Shown here one piece after another: positions 48,771-56,148 of a DNA stretch of 64,000 nt. The number at the start of each line of letters is the position of its first letter. The first letter of the stretch is position 1. The notes under the pieces are model-generated. The model saw nothing but the letters and a program-made list of their open reading frames with translations. It was not told where the DNA came from and searched no databases. The DNA is from Trichomonas vaginalis G3 (Eukaryota; Parabasalia; Trichomonadida; Trichomonadidae): the NCBI RefSeq assembly GCF_026262505.1, contig NC_067206.1, positions 3,810,879 to 3,874,878 on the forward strand, in the 5' to 3' direction. The position numbers and the translations under genes were made by a program.

Positions 48771-50030
48771 CTACACGTGGGTTCTGTCGTCATCTCCATA
48801 GTCATAATAATGTGGTGCTGGAGCTGGGTCAGGCAATGTCATATCTGCCATTTCATAAACTCTTAAATATTTCTTTTGTTCGTCTCCATATAAGTTTAAG
48901 TAGCAGTTGTTGTCTAATGGAACTTTAACTTGTGTACCATCATTCTTTTTATAGCTTACATACATTTCATTGTTATTTTTCGGAATGAGTTTATACCGTG
49001 TACCATTTTCTAAGGACTGTACCAACTGCCATCTAAAATATTTATTTTCTTCATTGACAGAAAAGTCACCAATAATAGTTTCAATATTTTTTGTTCCTAT
49101 CAAACTTTGGTATATTTCATTGACATATGTTTTATCTGCTTTATTTTCAAGGCTAACGTTTAAGTCTGTTATTTCAGAAGATGTATGTGTATGTCCAACG
49201 GCACTTTTCCTGTTTAAGGTTTCTTGTAAGTTTGTAATATCAGATATAGAATGTGTATGTCCAACGTCACTTTTCCTGTTTAAGGTTAGTTGTAAGTTTG
49301 TAATATTTGCAATGGTATGTGTATGTCCAACGTCACTTTTCCTGTTTAAGGTTAGTTGTAAGTTTGTAATATTTGCAATGGTATGTGTATGTCCAACGTC
49401 ACTTTTCCTGTTTAAGGTTAGTTGTAAGTTTGTAATATTTGCAATGGTATGTGTATGTCCAACGTCACTTTTCCTGTTTAAGGTTTCTTGTAAGTTTGTA
49501 ATATCAGATATAGAATGTGTATGAGTCTTATCTGCTTTTGTCTCTAATGTTTCCTTAAGACTTGGTATTTGGTTAATATAATGTATATGAGTCTTTTTAG
49601 AATATTCGTTTTCAGCTCTTGTCACTTCACTTGACATTTTATTGTCAACATATGTTTTGTCTGCTAGTTCAGGATGAGTATGTTCTTTTGTTGCATAAGC
49701 TTTGTTAGCTCTTTCTTCTTCTTTTGCTATTGCATCGTCTACATATTCTTTGTCAGCTTTGTTGTCAACATCTGCTTTCAAAAGAAGTTCATTTATAGGT
49801 TTCTCGTTTAAAGTTCCTTTTGTTGGATTTATACAGACAGTATGGTTCTTCTTGTCTTGAAACAGAAACTCATCTGTCATTGGGTTTAATGTCAGTTTTA
49901 AGTTTCCTTCTTTCAATGACTCAGATATCTTAGAATAGTTTGAAAAGTTTGTTGTGTTCTTATTTAGAGCTTGCATAATGAGTTGTCGGTTGTGTTGTAT
50001 TTCTCTCATAGACGCTGTTTCATTTGACAT
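48771..50030 (-). CDS. Phage-like tail fibre with alternative tip (copy B), 419 aa
   Basis: It starts MSNETASMREIQHNRQLIMQ. Residues about 85-150 contain KADVDNKADKEYVDD and HTHPELADKTYVDNK repeats, typical of phage fibre shafts. Residues about 153-285 hold five or six 22-aa repeats (VGHTHTIANITNLQLTLNRK), encoded by near-identical 66-bp units. The last 115 residues (IGDFSVNEENKYFRWQLVQS to YYDYGDDDRTHV) differ wholly from copy C. Fibres of this kind are trimeric receptor-binding proteins in bacteriophages. Divergent from orf282 with 18 bp between. Confidence 0.82.
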   Translation of the reverse strand: MSNETASMREIQHNRQLIMQALNKNTTNFSNYSKISESLKEGNLKLTLNPMTDEFLFQDKKNHTVCINPTKGTLNEKPINELLLKADVDNKADKEYVDDAIAKEEERANKAYATKEHTHPELADKTYVDNKMSSEVTRAENEYSKKTHIHYINQIPSLKETLETKADKTHTHSISDITNLQETLNRKSDVGHTHTIANITNLQLTLNRKSDVGHTHTIANITNLQLTLNRKSDVGHTHTIANITNLQLTLNRKSDVGHTHSISDITNLQETLNRKSAVGHTHTSSEITDLNVSLENKADKTYVNEIYQSLIGTKNIETIIGDFSVNEENKYFRWQLVQSLENGTRYKLIPKNNNEMYVSYKKNDGTQVKVPLDNNCYLNLYGDEQKKYLRVYEMADMTLPDPAPAPHYYDYGDDDRTHV

Positions 50031-50048
50031 TTTTATTATAGATAAAAT
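50031..50048. promoter_or_regulatory. 18-bp divergent promoter, fibre/orf282 (copy B)
   Basis: The gap between the start codons is TTTTATTATAGATAAAAT, nearly symmetrical (TTTTAT...ATAAAA). The same arrangement is in C at 56131-56148. Both genes must be driven from within this gap or from inside each other. Confidence 0.5.
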
Positions 50049-50897
50049 ATGCTTCCAATAGAAAAAGAAAATTCTAGAGTTGCTACAACTAAACCATTAG
50101 ATGAACTTTTTACCAATGTAGGTCAAAAGTTTGAGACAGATACCGTAAAGCATGAAGGCTATCGTTTTGACTACCCGTTAAGATGGTTAAGAGACCCATC
50201 CGTCACAAAAGCTATTGGCTTTCGTAGAATGAAGTTCATTTCAGAAGCCATACATGGTTTCCCATTTACGGTCGGTTTTGAAGTTCGATACTATAACAAA
50301 GAAAAACGTATGTATGAGAAATTTGAACAGGGAAAACTTTTACAAGTTAGTTTGCTTATAAACTTAGAAACAACTCTTCAAGCTTTTCAAGAAAAAATAA
50401 ACGATATCTATATCGAATATGCAAACCAGTATAACATTGACGAAGGAGAGTACCATCTCGATATTATATATGACAGGAAAAATGCAACTGTTAAAATCAA
50501 TAGAATAGAAGACCTTGGAGAAAACGTTTATATTTCTACAAAATATAACAACTTGGCATGGTATAGATTTATGAGGATGTTAAATCAGCCTGCAGCATAT
50601 CCAATACACCCGGACTATTATGAAGTCGAAAACCCTAATGGAACATATGAAAATATTTTCGACCAAGATGCTATTATTGTTCATGCTTCATTTTCTGGTG
50701 CGCAAAACTCTTTCTTATGTCTGATGAATGACTTTTACGAAAAACCTACAAAGTTATATGAACCGCCGAGTGGAAGTATTTCAGACTTTCAAGTATGGTT
50801 TACTACAGATGGAAGAAAAAGAATAATTCCATTATACCATGCGTTTTACTTAGAACTTAGTTTCATATACAACTACTATCGAACGGTAAAAATATAA
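50049..50897 (+). CDS. orf282, putative virion surface protein, paralogue of orf285 (copy B)
   Basis: An open frame of 282 aa starting MLPIEKENSRVATTKPLDEL. It shares with orf285 the N-terminal KPLD, YRFDYPLRWLRDPS and AIGFRR segments, and the C-terminal HASFSGAQNSFLC, FYEKPTKLYEPPSG, FQVWFTTDG and YLELSFIYNYY. Their middles have diverged. It is adjacent to the tail fibre, so a fibre-anchoring or vertex role is possible. That is inference from context; no family is recognised. Confidence 0.75.
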   Translation: MLPIEKENSRVATTKPLDELFTNVGQKFETDTVKHEGYRFDYPLRWLRDPSVTKAIGFRRMKFISEAIHGFPFTVGFEVRYYNKEKRMYEKFEQGKLLQVSLLINLETTLQAFQEKINDIYIEYANQYNIDEGEYHLDIIYDRKNATVKINRIEDLGENVYISTKYNNLAWYRFMRMLNQPAAYPIHPDYYEVENPNGTYENIFDQDAIIVHASFSGAQNSFLCLMNDFYEKPTKLYEPPSGSISDFQVWFTTDGRKRIIPLYHAFYLELSFIYNYYRTVKI

Positions 50898-50901
50898 TTT
50901 T

Positions 50902-51144
50902 TTAATACGGTTGAGGTGTTGGATTTGGTTGCCAACTAGACTGTGGTGCAGGTTCAGGCTGTTGTATAACAGGAGCTTGTTCTTCTGGTTCAGGGTCTTT
51001 AGGTATAATACCAACAAACTGACCTACTCTTTTACCAATATTTTTGACTCCGTTCCAAATTCCTTTTCCTACGGTTTTGACGCCATTCCATATACCTCTT
51101 CCAACTCTTCTGAAGAAGTTTCCAATACTACTGAAGAAACCCAT
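50902..51144 (-). CDS. MGFF, small basic amphipathic protein, 80 aa (copy B)
   Basis: It starts MGFFSSIGNFFRRVGRGIWN. Residues 15-42 contain a direct repeat, GRGIWNGVKTVGKGIWNGVK, giving a positively charged amphipathic helix; the tail is Pro/Glu/Gln-rich (PAPQSSWQPNPTPQPY). It resembles MGLF in layout. A membrane-lytic or DNA-condensing minor virion protein is plausible by analogy with adenovirus pVI/pX. It is convergent with orf282, the stops 4 bp apart. Confidence 0.72.
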   Translation of the reverse strand: MGFFSSIGNFFRRVGRGIWNGVKTVGKGIWNGVKNIGKRVGQFVGIIPKDPEPEEQAPVIQQPEPAPQSSWQPNPTPQPY

Positions 51145-51162
51145 TTTACTATATGTAAAAAT

Positions 51163-51525
51163 CTAATGTCCACCTAGTCTCTTACGTTTCCTGTTGAGTT
51201 CCATAGCATTCTTTAACTGCAGCTCATACATTCTGTTTCTCCTCTGGTAGAAAACATATTCTGGGTCAACTCCTGTGTTCGCGTCATCTGCATAAAGTTG
51301 TTTATATCCCACTTCAGGGTTTGTATAAAACTCTTTCCATCTCATATTTGCATACCATGGTGGCAAACCTAACGCAGCGTCATTTGACATGGCAGTTTGC
51401 ATTTGTACATCTGTTGGCACTTGACCATAGTTTGCCATTGCAGTTTGTATTCTAACTTCATTTGGAATATTCTCTGGGTTTGGTTGTCCAGGTTGCTGTG
51501 CATTCGCTAAGTTCTGTGCGTCCAT
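51163..51525 (-). CDS. orf120, unknown (copy B)
   Basis: An open frame of 120 aa starting MDAQNLANAQQPGQPNPENI after TTTTTATCTAATATTAA. It contains two related segments (VRIQTAMANYGQVP, VQMQTAMSNDAALG) and a basic end (ELNRKRKRLGGH). No family is recognised. The C copy is at 54655-55016. Confidence 0.7.
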   Translation of the reverse strand: MDAQNLANAQQPGQPNPENIPNEVRIQTAMANYGQVPTDVQMQTAMSNDAALGLPPWYANMRWKEFYTNPEVGYKQLYADDANTGVDPEYVFYQRRNRMYELQLKNAMELNRKRKRLGGH

Positions 51526-51548
51526 TTAATATTAGATAAAAATATCTC

Positions 51549-51680
51549 TTACGAGTACATATGCTGAACATTTGCAGGCATTGGTTCATCTTCATATTCT
51601 CTGTACTTTTCTGCCACGTCAAATAAATAAATGACACAATGGAAAAAACCTAAAACAAGTAGTCCTATTTCAAACCACAT
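51549..51680 (-). CDS. 43-aa single-span membrane protein (copy B)
   Basis: It starts MWFEIGLLVLGFFHCVIYLF, one hydrophobic span of about 18 residues, followed by a charged tail (DVAEKYREYEDEPMPANVQH). The start lies inside the 3' end of the methylase gene, overlapping it by 16 bp in another frame. The identical gene in C (54500-54631) supports it. The function is unknown. Confidence 0.62.
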   Translation of the reverse strand: MWFEIGLLVLGFFHCVIYLFDVAEKYREYEDEPMPANVQHMYS

Positions 51681-52483
51681 TTACTTACTAATAAAATTTC
51701 TTTATTGTGACACTTTCTCCGGTTTATAGGACCTCTCTCATATTCTATCTTGTCATATCTAAACTCATAGTCATGTATGTCCTCTAACCATCTCATAACG
51801 GTTTCCAAACCACTTTTATCGGATGTAAAGTAAAAGCATGGATGGTTATGTATAACGTCTAAAGTTTCTAAAGAGTCTCTCAAAGTCCAGTCTACTTGGT
51901 ATTGAAAATCCCATGTGTTATAGAACGGCGGGTCCACTATAAAGAAAACATTTTCCTTGTCTTTATATTTTTCATACAACTCTGTCCAATGACATCTCAC
52001 AAACTCTATACCCTCAATATATTTTTCTATGTCCTCTTTGAAAACATTTGTATAGTTAAGATATAAAACGTTTGACATAAGTGTTTCAATGTCATGAACT
52101 CTTATAGAACCACTATATAATAGTCTAGCAGATATACTATCCCAGTCTATATATTCTGCTTTTTTCAAAACCTCTCTGACAATATTTTTCTTATCTAATG
52201 GTATACGTTCCATCTTACCTATAGGTATCTTTTCTTTTAACTCTTTCAATATATTGTTTGTGTCTGGAATATGTTTGAGACGGTCCATATAGTTGTCGAA
52301 GTCATTGCATATAATCTTTGAGTCTGGGAATATTGTATGACATAAATGGGATATATAGAAACTTCCACCGAACAAATCTACAAATGTTAGACCATTCGGT
52401 AGTTTCTTAAGTTCTCTCAATATAATATCTTTACATCTACTCTTATTTCCAAAGAAGGGTAACGGTGGTTTTGTAAAATTCAT
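51665..52483 (-). CDS. DNA N6-adenine methyltransferase, D12 class (copy B), 272 aa
   Basis: An open frame. PPLPFFGNKSRCKDIILREL (residues 6-25) is the N-terminal FxGxK-type motif, FVDLFGGSFYIS (about 34-45) is the AdoMet-binding motif I, and DPPFYNTWDF (about 183-192) is the catalytic DPPY-type motif IV. Together they define the Dam/D12 family, which methylates adenine in short sites such as GATC. T. vaginalis DNA is known to carry N6-methyladenine. It is the last gene before the right end. Confidence 0.9.
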   Translation of the reverse strand: MNFTKPPLPFFGNKSRCKDIILRELKKLPNGLTFVDLFGGSFYISHLCHTIFPDSKIICNDFDNYMDRLKHIPDTNNILKELKEKIPIGKMERIPLDKKNIVREVLKKAEYIDWDSISARLLYSGSIRVHDIETLMSNVLYLNYTNVFKEDIEKYIEGIEFVRCHWTELYEKYKDKENVFFIVDPPFYNTWDFQYQVDWTLRDSLETLDVIHNHPCFYFTSDKSGLETVMRWLEDIHDYEFRYDKIEYERGPINRRKCHNKEILLVSKCGLK

Positions 52484-52734
52484 TTATATATAATAATAAA
52501 AATGTTTTTACCCGAAAAGTGACAGAAAAGTGACAAAACATGAAAACATATATAATTTGTGAAAAGCGACATAAAAAGTGACATTTAAAAAAGTGACACC
52601 ATTAATATGATGTAAATAACAACGGTTTTGGTTTTGTCACCGGCTGGTCGGCTGGGGTTCGGTCCTCCTCTTGGGTTTTGGGCAAAATTTCTTATGGGCT
52701 AGAGGGCGCAACGCGCCTGGAAGCCCCACTACCT
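52484..52734. repeat. Right end of copy B with AAAAGTGACA cluster
   Basis: Five or so copies of AAAAGTGACA-type decamers (GAAAAGTGACAGAAAAGTGA, AAAAAGTGACATTTAAAAAA) lie at about 52514-52602. They are followed by a GC-richer stretch (CCGGCTGGTCGGCTGGGG) and the terminal hairpin motif GGGCGCAACGCGCC with GGAAGCCCCACTACC at the edge. Confidence 0.7.
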
Positions 52735-53012
52735 TTTTTTAGGCCCCTTCTAAATCAAAATCCCAAATTCAAATTCCTAATTTACTAGCAAACCCTATTC
52801 TAATTCAATTATTCCAATATTGTCACTTTTCGACCCTATATCGGCAATATGGATAAACTTGGTTATTCCAATTCCAAAAAAAGTGCCATATTCTAAATTA
52901 TAGTTTATTCGGATTAACACCTACTGTTAATAATTAAAAAGTTGATTTTCTAAAACCCCAATATTTACAGTAGGTGTTTGTACAAAATTAAAATCCGATA
53001 TATAAGATATCT
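52735..53012. other. Spacer between copy B and the MULE end
   Basis: No gene. AT-rich. ACACCTACTGTTAATAATTA at about 52917 and TTTACAGTAGGTGTTTGTAC at about 52966 form an imperfect inverted repeat. A TTGTCACTTTTCGAC motif is at about 52827. Confidence 0.5.
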
Positions 53013-53297
53013 GAGTATATAAGAATTTCCGAAAAAGTGACACCCAAAAAGTGACACTTTCAATAGGGAGTAACACTTAAAAAGTGACAATTTAAAATTC
53101 ACAATAAATAAAAATAATAATTTTTTTAGTCTATTAAATTATTCTTTTCTTTGAAATCCTCTAAAAATTCTTCGAAATGTTCTAAAATATAATCTGGAGA
53201 ATTATAACAAAATTCATTAATTTCTAACATATACGTATCTAACAATTCATTTGGAATTTCAAACGATCTTAAATATGTAATTGAATTTTGTATAAAA
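53013..53297 (-). mobile_element. 3' end of a second MULE copy
   Basis: It begins with the MULE terminal repeat GAGTATATAAGAATTTCCGA and the CACCCAAAAAGTGACACTTT tail. The last 57 or so codons of the ORF seen at 19328-19873 follow, almost identical, on the minus strand. It stops at an A-run where copy C begins, so copy C probably inserted into, or recombined with, this MULE. Confidence 0.8.
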
Positions 53298-53304
53298 AAA
53301 AAAA

Positions 53305-53645
53305 AAGGAAGTGGGGCCTCCAGGCACTTCGTGCCCTCTAGCCCTGAAGATGTTTAGTATAAATGAAGTATAAAATGAAGTTTTTTTGGGTATAGGGGGC
53401 TTCCCAGGGGCTGCGCCCCTTCTAGCCCATAAAAATTTTTGAGAGTCGTCGTCGTTGACTTTTTTGGTAGAGCACTCAAAATAGTAGAACTTTGTCCGGA
53501 CAAGTAAGGGTCTATCGTCGCTACAGAAAAGTTACGGGCGTTCCAAGGAAGTATACTTTGAGAAGCCTTTTCTCCATTTTAAAACAAGATAGGACGGTTA
53601 TTTTACAAAACCGACAAGACTTTGACCGAGTAGTTTTCATGTTTT
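53305..53645. repeat. Outer terminal repeat of copy C
   Basis: It carries two stacked hairpin motifs, GGCAC-TTC-GTGCC (about 53324-53336) and GGGGCTGCGCCCC (about 53408-53420), then GACTTTTTTGGTAGAGCACT, TTTGTCCGGACAAGTAAGGG and ACTTTGACCGAGTAGTTTTC. This is the left-end repeat of B and A', here next to the methylase gene. B's own methylase end lacks most of it. Confidence 0.8.
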
Positions 53646-53696
53646 GTCACTTTTCTGTCACTTTTCAGGTAAAAACATTTTTATTATATATATAAA

Positions 53697-54515
53697 ATGA
53701 ATTTTACAAAACCACCGTTACCCTTCTTTGGAAATAAGAGTAGATGTAAAGATATTATATTGAGAGAACTTAAGAAACTACCGAATGGTCTAACATTTGT
53801 AGATTTGTTCGGTGGAAGTTTCTATATATCTCATTTGTGCCATACAATATTCCCAGACTCAAAGATTATATGCAATGACTTCGACAACTATATGGACCGT
53901 CTCAAACATATTCCAGACACAAACAATATATTGAAAGAGTTAAAAGAAAAGATACCTATAGGTAAGATGGAACGTATACCATTAGATAAGAAAAATATTG
54001 TCAGAGAGGTTTTGAAAAAAGCAGAATATATAGACTGGGATAGTATATCTGCTAGACTATTATATAGTGGTTCTATAAGAGTTCATGACATTGAAACACT
54101 TATGTCAAACGTTTTATATCTTAACTATACAAATGTTTTCAAAGAGGACATAGAAAAATATATTGAGGGTATAGAGTTTGTGAGATGTCGTTGGACAGAG
54201 TTGTATGAAAAATATAAAGACAAGGAAAATATTTTCTTTATAGTGGACCCGCCGTTCTATAACACATGGGATTTTCAATACCAAGTAGACTGGACTTTGA
54301 GAGACTCTTTAGAAACTTTAGACGTTATACATAACCATCCATGCTTTTACTTTACATCCGATAAAAGTGGTTTGGAAACCGTTATGAGATGGTTAGAGGA
54401 CATACATGACTATGAGTTTAGATATGACAAGATAGAATATGAGAGAGGTCCTATAAACCGGAGAAAGTGTCACAATAAAGAAATTTTATTAGTAAGTAAA
54501 TGTGGTTTGAAATAG
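53697..54515 (+). CDS. DNA N6-adenine methyltransferase, D12 class (copy C)
   Basis: An open frame of 272 aa, differing from the B copy at only a couple of residues. It has the same FFGNKSRCKD, FVDLFGGSFYIS and DPPFYNTWDF motifs. The leader AACATTTTTATTATATATAT AAA is directly before the ATG. Confidence 0.9.
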   Translation: MNFTKPPLPFFGNKSRCKDIILRELKKLPNGLTFVDLFGGSFYISHLCHTIFPDSKIICNDFDNYMDRLKHIPDTNNILKELKEKIPIGKMERIPLDKKNIVREVLKKAEYIDWDSISARLLYSGSIRVHDIETLMSNVLYLNYTNVFKEDIEKYIEGIEFVRCRWTELYEKYKDKENIFFIVDPPFYNTWDFQYQVDWTLRDSLETLDVIHNHPCFYFTSDKSGLETVMRWLEDIHDYEFRYDKIEYERGPINRRKCHNKEILLVSKCGLK

Positions 54516-54631
54516 GACTACTTGTTTTAGGTTTTTTCCATTGTGTCATTTATTTATTTGACGTGGCAGAAAAGTACAGAGAATATGAAGATGAACCAAT
54601 GCCTGCAAATGTTCAGCATATGTACTCGTAA
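54500..54631 (+). CDS. 43-aa single-span membrane protein (copy C)
   Basis: It starts MWFEIGLLVLGFFHCVIYLF, overlapping the methylase 3' end by 16 bp, as in B (51549-51680). Confidence 0.62.
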   Translation: MWFEIGLLVLGFFHCVIYLFDVAEKYREYEDEPMPANVQHMYS

Positions 54632-54654
54632 GAGATATTTTTATCTAATATTAA

Positions 54655-55016
54655 ATGGACGCACAGAACTTAGCGAATGCACAGCAACCTGGACAACCAA
54701 ACCCAGAGAATATTCCAAATGAAGTTAGAATACAAACTGCAATGGCAAACTATGGTCAAGTGCCAACAGATGTAACAAATGCAAACTGCCATGTCAAATG
54801 ACGCTGCGTTAGGTTTGCCACCATGGTATGCAAATATGAGATGGAAAGAGTTTTATACAAACCCTGAAGTGGGATATAAACAACTTTATGCAGATGACGC
54901 GAACACAGGAGTTGACCCAGAATATGTTTTCTACCAGAGGAGAAACAATGTATGAGCTGCAGTTAAAGAATGCTATGGAACTCAACAGGAAACGTAAGAG
55001 ACTAGGTGGACATTAG
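54655..55016 (+). pseudogene. orf120 homologue (copy C), about two breaks
   Basis: Matches 51163-51525 along its length, from MDAQNLANAQQPGQPNPENI to NRKRKRLGGH. Confidence 0.75.
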
Positions 55017-55034
55017 ATTTTTACATATAGTAAA

Positions 55035-55277
55035 ATGGGTTTCTTCAGTAGTATTGGAAACTTCTTCAGAAGAGTTGGAAGAGGTATATGGAATGGAATA
55101 AAAACCGTAGGAAGAGGAATTTGGAACGGAGTCAAAAATATTGGTAAAAGAGTAGGTCAGTTCGTTGGTATTATACCTAAAGACCCTGAACCAGAAGAAC
55201 AAGCTCCTGTTATACAACAGCCTGAACCTGCACCACAGTCTAGTTGGCAACCAAATCCAACACCTCAACCGTATTAA
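55035..55277 (+). CDS. MGFF, small basic amphipathic protein (copy C), 80 aa
   Basis: Same as 50902-51144 with two or three substitutions (GRGIWNGIKTVGRGIWNGVK). The basic amphipathic repeat is conserved. Confidence 0.72.
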   Translation: MGFFSSIGNFFRRVGRGIWNGIKTVGRGIWNGVKNIGKRVGQFVGIIPKDPEPEEQAPVIQQPEPAPQSSWQPNPTPQPY

Positions 55278-55281
55278 AAAA

Positions 55282-56130
55282 TTATATTTTTACCGTTCGA
55301 TAGTAGTTGTATATGAAACTAAGTTCTAAGTAAAACGCATGGTATAATGGAACTATTCTCTTTCTTCCATCTGTTGTAAACCATACTTGAAAGTCTGAAA
55401 TACTTCCACTTGGTGGTTCATATAGCTTTGTAGGTTTTTCGTAAAAGTCATTCATCAGACATAAGAAAGAGTTTTGCGCACCAGAAAATGAAGCATGAAC
55501 TATAATAGCATCTGAATCGAAAATATTTTCATATGTTCCATTAGGGTTTTCGACTTCATAATAGTCCGGGTGTACTGGATATTCTGCAGGCTGATTTAAC
55601 ATCCTCATAAATCTATACCATGCCAAGTTGTTATATTTTGTAGAAATATAAACGTTTTCTCCAAGGTCTTCTATTCTATTGATTTTAACAGTTGCATTTT
55701 TCCTGTCATATATAATATCGAGATGGTACTCTCCTTCGTCAATGTTATACTGGTTTGCATATTCGATATAGATATCGTTTATTTTTTCTTGAAAAGCTTG
55801 AAGAGTTGTTTCTAAGTTTATAAGCAAACTAACTTGTAAAAGTTTTCCCTGTTCAAATTTCTCATACATACGTTTTTCTTTGTTATAGTATCGAACTTCA
55901 AAACCGACCGTAAATGGGAAACCATGTATGGCTTCTGAAATGAACTTCATTCTACGAAAGCCAATAGCTTTTGTGACGGATGGGTCTCTTAACCATCTTA
56001 ACGGGTAGTCAAAACGATAGCCTTCATGCTTTACGGTATCTGTCTCAAACTTTTGACCTACATTGGTAAAAAGTTCATCTAATGGTTTAGTTGTAGCAAC
56101 TCTAGAATTTTCTTTTTCTATTGGAAGCAT
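55282..56130 (-). CDS. orf282, putative virion surface protein (copy C)
   Basis: An open frame of 282 aa, almost identical to 50049-50897. It is convergent with MGFF and divergent from the tail fibre. Confidence 0.75.
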   Translation of the reverse strand: MLPIEKENSRVATTKPLDELFTNVGQKFETDTVKHEGYRFDYPLRWLRDPSVTKAIGFRRMKFISEAIHGFPFTVGFEVRYYNKEKRMYEKFEQGKLLQVSLLINLETTLQAFQEKINDIYIEYANQYNIDEGEYHLDIIYDRKNATVKINRIEDLGENVYISTKYNNLAWYRFMRMLNQPAEYPVHPDYYEVENPNGTYENIFDSDAIIVHASFSGAQNSFLCLMNDFYEKPTKLYEPPSGSISDFQVWFTTDGRKRIVPLYHAFYLELSFIYNYYRTVKI

Positions 56131-56148
56131 ATTTTATCTATAATAAAA
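56131..56148. promoter_or_regulatory. 18-bp divergent promoter, fibre/orf282 (copy C)
   Basis: The gap between start codons is ATTTTATCTATAATAAAA, the reverse complement of that in B. It supports the compact T-run/TATA leader model. Confidence 0.5.

Larger units (their letters stand above)
28751..52734 (+). mobile_element. Polinton/Maverick copy B, full length, several broken genes
   Basis: About 24.0 kb bounded by matching inverted ends: GGTAGTGGGGCTTCCAGGCG at 28751 and its complement ending at 52734. The full gene set lies between. The large protein, capsid, ATPase, KilA-N, orf304, orf285, PolB and integrase genes each carry about one to three breaks; the penton, helicase, tail fibre and methylase genes are open. 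It looks recent, because its genes are close to identical to those of C and of the rear of A. Confidence 0.93.

Noticed and set aside
28751-52734. Adenain-like cysteine protease expected in a Polinton
   Set aside because: None of the open frames shows a convincing His-(Asp/Asn)-Cys arrangement to me; orf304 has clustered cysteines but reads more like a metal-binding protein, so I did not assign it.
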